A DNA stretch of 8,622 bases from Helicobacteraceae bacterium. GTDB lineage: Bacteria > Campylobacterota > Campylobacteria > Campylobacterales > SZUA-545. The position numbers and the translations under genes are program-made. Each line of letters opens with the position of its first letter. Position 1 is the first letter of the stretch. Location of the stretch: positions 1 through 8,622 of the forward strand of contig JAISMA010000233.1 of the NCBI GenBank assembly GCA_031276985.1. Reading direction: 5' to 3'. The notes beneath the pieces are model-generated. The model was not told the origin of the DNA and searched no databases. It was given only the letters and a program-made list of their open reading frames with translations. Positions 1 through 5,370 of the stretch are shown one piece after another.

Positions 1-1350
1 TCCGTCGCCGTCATGATCGTCGTCGTCGTCGTCATCTCCGTGATCGCCGTCTGTCTTGATTTTCCATTTCAGCTCAAGAATGCCGCCTTCGACTTCAAAC
101 TCCGCTTCGTATTCTATGCCGTTATTCTCTTTCTCCCATTGGTCGCTGCTGTGTTCGTAAAAACCTGCGTTATGCAGAGCGTTTTCATAACTCGACTTAG
201 CGGCTTTAGCGACGCCGTTATTCGTTACTCGGATTGCGCGCTTAACTTCGTCTAAATTGCTAAAAGGCAGCTTTGCGGATATTACGCCAAAATGCGTATT
301 AAACTCCGCTTCCGTAGGATAGCGCGAATTGTCAAGGACGACTAGAGCAATTTCCGCGTCGTCGTCGTCTTCACGCGAGACGCACGCAAGCAAAGAGCCG
401 ACTGATTTATAAAGATCGCAACCGTATCCGCTTTTGCCGTCGTCCTTAAACCCTGTAAGCAAACCCTCAATCTCGTTGAATCTGCTCTGGCTTATGTTTT
501 TGTATTGCTTCGAGGCGTATTTTAGGTTAACGGTTAAGTTGCCTTCGCTAAACGGCGGAAACTTGCTTGCGATTTTGTCTACGCTAAAGTCGCCGCTACT
601 TCCGCCCACAAACTTAAACCCTCCGCTTTCCAGAGCCTCTTCATACTTCGACTTGGCGGCTTTAGCTGCGTCGTCGTTCTTTACGATGATTCCCAGCTTA
701 ACTCGCGCTAACTTTGCGACGGGTAGCTTTGCGGCTATTACGCCAAAATGCGCGGTGAACTGCTCTTCCGTAGGATAGCGCGAACCGCTAGATTGCGTAA
801 CAAAACGCGCGCTTGCGGGAGCGGGCGAATCTGGATAATTGGCTATCGAGATCTGCAACTCGTCGCCGTCTCGCTCAACGCATGCCAGCAAAGAGCCGCT
901 TTGCTTATAAAGAACGGTTTTATCTCCGCAGTCGGTATCCGCGCCGCCCTCGCTAAAGTCTGTAAGCGAACTCTTAATATCGTCGAAAGCGCTTTCGTTT
1001 ATGCCTTCGTATTTTTTCGACGCAAAGCTAAGGCTAACGGTTAAACCGCTATCGTCAAACGTCGGAAACTTGCTTGCGGCATTGTCTATGTTAGGATCGA
1101 GGTCGTTTTCGCCTCTTTCGATCGCCTGCTCCAATTGAAGCTCGCCTTTTTTGGTTTCTTCAAACTTCGCTTCGGATTTTGAGCCGTCGGGATTGTCTTT
1201 TGCGTATTCCGCCGTTTTGTCGCCGCCGTCGGGATTGTCGTCTGGATTGCTAGAGCTTCCGCCGCCGCCTCCGCCGCCGCAACCAATTAAAAATAACGAA
1301 ACGATTGCGATCGTTATAAGTTTGGTTAATTTAGAGACAAGCTGAAAATG
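1..1350 (-). CDS. Large repeat-containing lipoprotein, partial, no start codon in its own frame (phase-variable, OFF)
   Basis: An uninterrupted minus-strand frame runs from the C tract to the left edge, with no stop, so the C-terminus lies outside the window. It begins HFQLVSKLTKLITIAIVSLF, then LIGC, a type II lipobox with the lipid-modified Cys at 1279-1281. A CGGGGGGSSSNP linker and an acidic/Lys-rich stretch follow, then two tandem related domains (codons 1089-583 and 582 to about 136), then an acidic tail with a run of Asp at the window edge. About 427 residues are visible from the Cys onward. Gly directly after Cys suggests export to the outer membrane, so a surface or periplasmic outer-membrane lipoprotein is likely. 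The frame contains no ATG, GTG or TTG between the upstream stop (1438-1440) and the lipobox, so expression must come from the ATG at 1553 through a change in the C14 tract. Family not recognised; function unknown. Confidence 0.82.
4..53 (-). repeat. GTC/GAC trinucleotide-rich segment coding an Asp-rich tail
   Basis: On the plus strand GTC triplets recur, with five in a row near 19-33. On the minus strand they are GAC codons giving DGDHGDDDDDDDHDGDG at the visible end of the lipoprotein. An acidic run of this kind could bind Ca2+ or other cations and is prone to triplet slippage, which would change length but not frame. It may continue beyond the edge. Confidence 0.6.
136..1089 (-). repeat. 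Two tandem internal repeats coding homologous lipoprotein domains
   Basis: Domain A (1089-583) and domain B (582 to about 136) align along their length. Shared blocks in order are xDxxASKFPxF, LTVxLxxASKxY, a Cys followed by SGSLLAC or VGSLLAC, SRYPTExxFxxHFGVIxAKLP, and AAKSxYExAL. Each copy has a Cys pair around the GSLLAC block (TDC...LLAC and YGC...LLAC), suggesting one disulfide per domain. The DNA is also similar: the plus-strand stretches starting at 269 and 725 share a 16 bp and an 18 bp identical block. This is an intragenic duplication that has diverged moderately. Confidence 0.85.
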
Positions 1351-1553
1351 GGGGGGGGGGGGGTGAACTTCGCGGAAGCAAACTCCGCGTTTAACGAAGC
1401 CGCATTGTTTGACGAAGCCGAAGTTGCGGTCGTCGTTTCAACCGTCGTCGTATTCAAGCGCGTTGCGGCGTTTGAAAAGCCTTGATTTGATCGCTTTGCG
1501 TCCAAAGCGAAACCTATGCCGTCCGATTGCGCGGACAAAGTAAGCGATTGCAT
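1326..1553 (-). CDS. 75-residue leader reading frame, N-terminus of the phase-variable lipoprotein gene
   Basis: The ATG at 1551-1553 is preceded by a near-perfect Shine-Dalgarno AAGGAGG (1562-1568, 8 nt spacing), so initiation here looks real. The peptide starts MQSLTLSAQSDGIGFALD, is Thr/Ser/Asn/Ala-rich without a hydrophobic segment, enters the C14 tract as PPPP and stops at TAA (1326-1328) just before the lipoprotein signal sequence. With 12 or 15 Cs instead of 14, the frame would read PPPP-HFQLVSKLTK and continue into the lipoprotein, putting the lipobox Cys near residue 92 (C15). With 13 Cs it stops soon after. I infer that this is the 5' end of one contingency gene rather than a separate peptide gene. 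A signal peptide about 70 residues from the start is unusual. The peptide family is not recognised. Confidence 0.55.
   Translation of the reverse strand: MQSLTLSAQSDGIGFALDAKRSNQGFSNAATRLNTTTVETTTATSASSNNAASLNAEFASAKFTPPPPIFSLSLN
1350..1363. repeat. G14 (minus-strand C14) homopolymer, probable phase-variation tract
   Basis: Fourteen consecutive Gs on the plus strand lie inside the translated 5' part of the minus-strand lipoprotein gene. Tracts of this kind and length mutate by slipped-strand mispairing and switch surface genes on and off in Campylobacter and Helicobacter. Here C12 or C15 restores the frame; C13 and C14 do not. A consensus assembly may report only the commonest length or miscount the tract. 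Confidence 0.85.
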
Positions 1554-1561
1554 CTAGCAAT

Positions 1562-1598
1562 CCTCCTTGTGATGTTGGATTTGAAACAAATGATAATA
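1562..1598 (-). promoter_or_regulatory. -10 box and strong ribosome binding site of the phase-variable gene
   Basis: On the minus strand TATTAT (plus 1593-1598) matches five of six bases of TATAAT and lies upstream of AAGGAGG (plus 1562-1568), which is 8 nt from the ATG at 1553. No clear -35 hexamer is seen; Campylobacterota sigma-70 promoters often lack one, having AT-rich periodic DNA upstream, and an AT-rich stretch does precede this box. The RBS is convincing; the promoter is only plausible. Confidence 0.5.
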
Positions 1599-1635
1599 GT
1601 AAGGTTTTACTTAAAATCGTCTGAAGTTTTGGAAG

Positions 1636-1800
1636 TTTTTTGCGATTTTCAATGACTTTCGTTGTTTTTTAGGCGATTTGCGTTGTTTTTGGAGCTTCCG
1701 AACGATTGTTGCTTAGATTGAACGTTTTTACGCGCTTTCAATGATTTAGCGTGTTGTTTGAATGAATTTCCGCGCTTCAAGCAGTTTTACTTAGTTTGAA
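1636..1800. repeat. Degenerate ~39 bp tandem repeat array
   Basis: Reading the minus strand, units begin TTCAAAC or TTCAATC and carry a central TTGAAgCGCG-like block: unit 1 at 1800-1763, unit 2 at 1762-1723, unit 3 at 1722-1684, and a poorer unit 4 around 1676-1636. Units 1 and 2 share TTCAAAC and TTGAA(A)GCGCG. Units 2 and 4 share the plus-strand TTTCAATGA and GTTGTTT blocks. The divergence is far too great for a CRISPR and no spacers can be separated. Each unit is 38-40 bp, close to four helical turns. Confidence 0.45.
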
Positions 1801-1862
1801 AGAGTTTACTTGGCTTTTTCACGATCTTTTTTGATAAGCGCTATTGAGTTTAAGGCTTTCAC

Positions 1863-1898
1863 CGCTTATTTGAGCGCGCATCGCGCTCTTTGATAGCG
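1863..1898. other. Stable GC hairpin with alternative outer pairing
   Basis: GAGCGCG (1872-1878) and CGCGCTC (1882-1888) form a perfect 7 bp stem with a 3 nt loop; outer CGCT (1863-1866) can pair with AGCG (1895-1898). The same CGCTTAT (1863-1869) is also complementary to ATAAGCG (1834-1840), so two exclusive folds are possible. No T run follows on either strand, so it is not an ordinary intrinsic terminator. Role unknown. Confidence 0.4.
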
Positions 1899-1969
1899 AC
1901 GGCTAAAGCCGCGTTCAAGTTTCAGTCTTGCGTGATTTATCCTCCAACGCAACGATATGTTTGATCGAG

Positions 1970-1975
1970 ATTATA
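1970..1975 (-). promoter_or_regulatory. Candidate -10 box (TATAAT, minus strand)
   Basis: A perfect TATAAT reads on the minus strand. TTGTAT lies 19 bp upstream as a poor -35. A transcript from here would cross the hairpin and repeat array and reach the lipoprotein gene after about 400 nt, or could be a separate small RNA. The support is the hexamer alone. Confidence 0.3.
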
Positions 1976-2069
1976 GCTTCTTGACAACGTAGTTATACAA
2001 TCGCAATAACGAGGCGATCGGCAACGACGCGGCAAAGTTAGCCGCCAATCGCGGGCAAACAACCTTGAA

Positions 2070-2909
2070 TTAGGGGGATTTGAGAACGGCGTTTGGGTTA
2101 AGCAGCAGTCGCTCGATCATTTGCGCGAACAGATCGCGGCGGGCGCGATCGACGGCAAACGATCCGATATGAGCGCCGTTAAAAACAATCTTTAGTTCTT
2201 TCGGCTCTTTCGCCGCTTCAAACAGCGCGCGCGCGTGGCTTGCGGCTACGATCGCGTCCCGATCGCCGTGAATAATCAAAATCGGCAAACCTTCCAAAGC
2301 GGCGATATTGGCGATCGGATCGAGTTTTTCATCCGCCACGCCGCCCAAAAACGGCAACGCGGCATAGCCGATCCAACTGCGTTTGGCAACCTCTTTCGCG
2401 ACGACTTCGTAGCTTGAAAACGCGCCTTCGGTAATCAACGCGGCGAGTTTTTGCTTGTATGGAGCGATTGCGCTTATCGCCGTCGCGCCGCCTAGCGACT
2501 GCCCAAAAACGACGATCGGCACAGCGTCAAATTCGGCGATTGCGTATTCGATTGTCGCTTGCGCGTCGATAATCAACCCCTCGATCGTAGGCTCGCCGCT
2601 TGAAGCGCCGTAACCGCGATAATCGACGCACAAAACGCTAAAACCTCTTCGCGCCAGCCAATACACGCTTGGCAGATGTTCGCTGATATTGCCCGCGTTG
2701 CCGTGAAAAAAGACGATTGCGGCTTTTGGATTTTCGGCTTTGAGCAGCCACGCAAACAGCTTTTCGCCGTCGCTTGTGGCGATATGCCGCGTTTCGTAAT
2801 CGACCTCGAAAAATTCGGGCGTAAAGCGTACTTCCTTACTCGGATGAAAAAAAAGCGAGGCGCACCCGCTTAGGCTAAAAGAAATAATCGATAAAAATAA
2901 AAGCCTCAT
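2070..2909 (-). CDS. Alpha/beta-hydrolase lipoprotein (ABHD17/Bem46-like)
   Basis: A 279-residue serine hydrolase. The N-terminus MRLLFLSIISFSLSGC is a lipoprotein signal peptide with the lipobox Cys at 16, so the enzyme is probably membrane-anchored outside the cytoplasm. The alpha/beta-hydrolase core shows the oxyanion-hole motif HGNAGN (69-74), a DYRGYGxSxG strand-turn (96-105), the nucleophile elbow GQSLGG (Ser138), HGDRDxxV (probable acid Asp218) and GAHIG (catalytic His247). The family includes esterases, thioesterases and lipases; the substrate cannot be told from sequence. The start lies inside the end of the DUF4105 gene (35 bp overlap) and has a GGAG five bases before the ATG, so translation is probably coupled. 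It is the last gene of the minus-strand cluster. No T-tailed hairpin is seen after its stop. Confidence 0.88.
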   Translation of the reverse strand: MRLLFLSIISFSLSGCASLFFHPSKEVRFTPEFFEVDYETRHIATSDGEKLFAWLLKAENPKAAIVFFHGNAGNISEHLPSVYWLARRGFSVLCVDYRGYGASSGEPTIEGLIIDAQATIEYAIAEFDAVPIVVFGQSLGGATAISAIAPYKQKLAALITEGAFSSYEVVAKEVAKRSWIGYAALPFLGGVADEKLDPIANIAALEGLPILIIHGDRDAIVAASHARALFEAAKEPKELKIVFNGAHIGSFAVDRARRDLFAQMIERLLLNPNAVLKSP

Positions 2910-4740
2910 TCAGCTCCGATCCCTTTGATTTTTCGCCCGCAAATTCAAATCTTAGCGCCAGATTGGTTTCAAGCGCGTAGCCCGCCTCCAGCTTTAGCTG
3001 CGTTCGGCGCTTGCTATGATCGGCCAGATCGTAATCTTGCTTGGCTTCAAAACGCGCCCTTAGCCTATCGCTAGGCGTTAGGATTAGCCCCGCCGCGCCT
3101 CCCGCGTAAAAGGCGCGTTCTTTGTAAAGCCGTTTGCCGCTTTGAGCCTCCGCGTCCAAACCGACATACGCGATCGCTTCGTCGCCGCCCGCCGCCAGCG
3201 CCGCGCCGCCTTTGAAATAGCCGTAACCGTTTCGCGCCAACGTAGGCGGAGCGTCTTTCCAGCCTAGCGCGAAACGCCACGAGATCGGCTTGAAAAAGCG
3301 GTTTCGCGGCGAGAAACTCTCCATATTCAACAGCGTAAATCCGCGAACGCGCGTAACGTCGTCCGCGCTTTGAATCCACAGATCGCTTGCGGTTATCGAG
3401 CTTCCCGCCGCGAAGCCGCCTAGCGGATCGACCATATCGTGATAGCTGACGCGGATTCTCGCGTTTGCGCTTGGCTTTTGCCGATTGTCGTAGCCCGCGC
3501 CAACGCCTATGCGCGAAATCAAATGCCCCTGATCGGGACGGGCGATTGGCGACTTTGGCGTTATTGTTTCGGCGCTTAAACCCAGCGCGCTTCGCGCTAT
3601 CATCATGGCGAACATACGTTTTTTGTACGGCTCGACGGCGATCTTGTCTTTGGCGCGAAGGTATTCCGCAAATTCCATAGCAAGCTCAAGCGCGAGGATC
3701 GCCTCTTCTTTGTCAAAAGCGGCGATCGCCTCGTTTGGCGTTGTCTCGCCGTAAGCGATCTTGTAAGCCGCAATCGATACGTTTTCGCCGCCGCGCTTTG
3801 CCAAAGCCGTTATGCGCGAGTTTCTCGAAGGGCGAAAAACCGCGCCTTTAAGCATATTCGGCTCGTCCAAAAGCGCCCTGATCGTATCGACGGGCGCGGC
3901 AAAACCCGTAAAGCGCGAGGTTAGGTCGATTCCGCCTTTGGCGTATTCAAGCAGTTCCAGCAGCACAAAAGAGCAGTTTTCCTTGAAAAAATAGTAATCG
4001 CGCGAAAAGTTATGCATCTCCCAAGCGCGATAAAGCAGCGCGTCGATCTCCTCGCGCGTGAAATTTAGCTCGTATTCCCAAATATCGCGGTTTTCAAAAT
4101 CGCCGTACTCTTTGGCTTTTTGCGCGTATGGCAACGCGGAAAAATAGCCGTCGTAACCGCCGAACAAGCCTTTGAACACAAACGCCAAATCGCCGTCGCC
4201 CTGCGGGATAAAGGCTTCGTAGTTGATCGCGTAGCTAACAAGCGCGTTGGACGAGTCGTTTTTGTCGACTCGCAAAAACGTGTGCCCAAAAACCGACGCG
4301 GGATTGTTCATGTAAGCGGCGGGAAAGACCAAAACCAGCCGATCGCCGCTAACGCCGTTATACCAGTGGTCAAACGCCGCGCACGTAACGGGCGTTAAGC
4401 GATCTTCGTCGATGTTTAGCGCATCTTTGAGAAAGCGCCACCGCGCCGTGAATATACAGCGCGTATCAAGGCTTGCGTTGCCCTCGAACGACCCCGCGAA
4501 AAACGAGTCGATCGAGGCTAAAAGCTCGCTTTGCGGATTTGTTTTGCCGCCCTCCGCTAGGAAAAACCGCCTATCGTCGATCGCGCTTTGAACGCCGCCA
4601 AACAGCGACGCTTTGTAGCCGACCATTCCGCGCCAGCGCGTATGATCGCTTAGATTCAGATCGATCGCTTTGGTTTTAAGCTCGTCTGCGTAGCCCGCAA
4701 ACAAAACGATCGGAAAGATAAACGCAAAAAGTAATTTCAA
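2875..4740 (-). CDS. DUF4105 (Lnb N-terminal periplasmic domain) protein with C-terminal barrel-like region
   Basis: 621 residues. An N-terminal signal peptide (about 1-18, cut after FAGYA) targets it to the envelope. The DUF4105 core carries the hallmark block NPASVFGHTFLR (146-157) and DYYFFKENCSFVLLELLEY (248-266, Cys256). Cys95 and Cys120 may form a disulfide. After about residue 405 the sequence becomes alternating, Gly- and aromatic-rich and ends IDYFF, like an outer-membrane beta-barrel with a terminal Phe. His153 followed by an N-C motif resembles the circularly permuted NlpC/P60 arrangement, so a Cys-dependent hydrolase or amidase is possible but inferred. The start is TTG (4738-4740), with no Shine-Dalgarno close by; it is chosen because it gives the complete signal peptide, and the next Met is residue 39. 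It lies downstream of DUF3015, a pairing I recall from other proteobacteria. Confidence 0.85.
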   Translation of the reverse strand: MKLLFAFIFPIVLFAGYADELKTKAIDLNLSDHTRWRGMVGYKASLFGGVQSAIDDRRFFLAEGGKTNPQSELLASIDSFFAGSFEGNASLDTRCIFTARWRFLKDALNIDEDRLTPVTCAAFDHWYNGVSGDRLVLVFPAAYMNNPASVFGHTFLRVDKNDSSNALVSYAINYEAFIPQGDGDLAFVFKGLFGGYDGYFSALPYAQKAKEYGDFENRDIWEYELNFTREEIDALLYRAWEMHNFSRDYYFFKENCSFVLLELLEYAKGGIDLTSRFTGFAAPVDTIRALLDEPNMLKGAVFRPSRNSRITALAKRGGENVSIAAYKIAYGETTPNEAIAAFDKEEAILALELAMEFAEYLRAKDKIAVEPYKKRMFAMMIARSALGLSAETITPKSPIARPDQGHLISRIGVGAGYDNRQKPSANARIRVSYHDMVDPLGGFAAGSSITASDLWIQSADDVTRVRGFTLLNMESFSPRNRFFKPISWRFALGWKDAPPTLARNGYGYFKGGAALAAGGDEAIAYVGLDAEAQSGKRLYKERAFYAGGAAGLILTPSDRLRARFEAKQDYDLADHSKRRTQLKLEAGYALETNLALRFEFAGEKSKGSELNEAFIFIDYFF

Positions 4741-4743
4741 GCT

Positions 4744-4769
4744 AAAAAGGCGGAGGGGAAATCCCCTCC
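4744..4769 (-). terminator. Intrinsic terminator/attenuator between DUF3015 and DUF4105
   Basis: On the minus strand GGAGGGG (plus 4769-4763), loop ATTT, CCCCTCC (4758-4752) form a perfect 7 bp GC stem, then GCC and five Ts (4748-4744). It starts 16 nt after the DUF3015 stop and ends 3 nt before the TTG of the DUF4105 gene. It likely ends most DUF3015 transcripts and lets a minority read through. On the plus strand there is no T run, so it is one-directional. Confidence 0.8.
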
Positions 4770-4785
4770 TAAAAGTTCTCGCGGA

Positions 4786-5265
4786 TTAGAGAACGGCGTC
4801 CATATTGGCTAATACTTCGCCCGCGCTGACGTTATCGGCGGTGAAGATCTTGTCAAAGTTGGCTTGCGCCGCCGCGAAGAAAGCGGGTTTGTCCGCTACG
4901 CCCGCTAAATCGGCGAACGCGTCGAGAGTTTCGCCGCTGCCTTTGGACATATCCGAAGCGAGTTTGTCGAGGTTTTGACCCGTGAAGTTGTTCAACTCTT
5001 CGTTGCTTGCGAAAACGCCGCTGGGATTGCAGCCGCTGGTGCCTGTGGTAACGGCGAACGTACCGCTGCCCGTGCCGTTTACGGTTACGCCAAGCACTTG
5101 CCACAGAATGTTGTTGGCTTTATCGTTTTCGTTGGCAAAAAGCATGTTGCCAAGACCGCAGCCCGAAGCCGAATAGCGTTTGCCGCCGTATTGCCCGTCG
5201 AACAAAGCGAACGAGCTTGTAGCCAAAGCGCCCGCTACCGCGACGCCGATTAAAACTTTTTTCAT
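4786..5265 (-). CDS. DUF3015 family exported protein
   Basis: 159 residues from the ATG at 5263-5265, which has AAGGAG five bases upstream; an earlier in-frame ATG at 5322 has no such site and would bury the signal peptide. MKKVLIGVAVAGALATSSFA is a Sec signal peptide, with cleavage before LFDGQYG. The mature part has the DUF3015 hallmarks: SGCGLGNMLFA, NNILWQVLGVTVNGT, FAVTTGTSGCNP (the two Cys probably disulfide-linked) and a helical C-terminal half starting VFASNEELNNF. The family is periplasmic and of unknown biochemical function. It is the first gene of the minus-strand envelope cluster, with a terminator directly behind it, which suggests much higher expression than the genes downstream. 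Confidence 0.88.
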   Translation of the reverse strand: MKKVLIGVAVAGALATSSFALFDGQYGGKRYSASGCGLGNMLFANENDKANNILWQVLGVTVNGTGSGTFAVTTGTSGCNPSGVFASNEELNNFTGQNLDKLASDMSKGSGETLDAFADLAGVADKPAFFAAAQANFDKIFTADNVSAGEVLANMDAVL

Positions 5266-5285
5266 TGAAACTCCTTGAGGATTTG

Positions 5286-5302
5286 CTTGCCGTAAGGACA
5301 AG
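5286..5302. other. Imperfect 17 bp palindrome in the DUF3015 upstream region
   Basis: CTTGCCGTAAGGACAAG pairs CTTG with CAAG and CC/TA with GG/TA in part, with two mismatched positions. It lies 21 bp upstream of the DUF3015 start, between the divergent purT and DUF3015 genes. It could be an operator or a weak hairpin in the mRNA leader. Weak evidence. Confidence 0.25.
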
Positions 5303-5340
5303 CGTGATTGATAGCCTACCAAAAGTACCTTAACTAAAGA

Positions 5341-5367
5341 TATAATCTCGCAAAAACTTCAAGGATA
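5341..5367 (+). promoter_or_regulatory. purT promoter -10 (TATAAT) and ribosome binding site
   Basis: A perfect TATAAT at 5341-5346 stands 24 bp before the purT ATG, so the mRNA leader would be only about 18-20 nt, with AAGGA (5361-5365) as the Shine-Dalgarno. No good -35 is found 16-18 bp upstream; the upstream DNA is A/T-rich, as often in Campylobacterota. A clear -10 for the divergent DUF3015 gene could not be picked out. Confidence 0.6.
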
Positions 5368-5370
5368 TCG

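Larger units (their letters stand above)
1561..2069. other. Non-coding 0.5 kb stretch with degenerate repeats, hairpins and possible promoters
   Basis: No convincing gene is present on either strand. It holds, from left to right: the promoter/RBS of the lipoprotein gene (1562-1598); a degenerate ~39 bp repeat array, T-rich on the plus strand (1636-1800); an inverted-repeat region (1834-1912) with a 7 bp GC stem; and a perfect minus-strand TATAAT at 1970-1975, whose transcript would run toward the lipoprotein gene. A GGAGG (plus 1942-1946) follows that box but no ATG or GTG stands at a suitable distance. The stretch may be a long leader of the lipoprotein gene, an RNA gene, or a decayed gene. 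Confidence 0.5.

Noticed and set aside
13..1345. Plus-strand frames at 13-255, 434-778, 748-1044 and 1151-1345
   Set aside because: They lie opposite the continuous minus-strand lipoprotein frame, lack Shine-Dalgarno sites and give no recognisable protein; the minus frame has a lipobox and internal repeats.
1636..1800. CRISPR array
   Set aside because: Units are strongly diverged, directly abutting, and no spacer/repeat split can be made; no cas gene is in the window.
1981..2009. Plus-strand promoter with TTGACA at 1981
   Set aside because: The matching -10 position reads CAATAA, and a transcript would run antisense into the hydrolase gene with no plus-strand gene to serve.
5266..5322. Longer DUF3015 start at the ATG at 5322
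   Set aside because: It adds 19 polar residues before a typical Sec signal peptide and has no RBS, whereas the ATG at 5265 has AAGGAG at good spacing.
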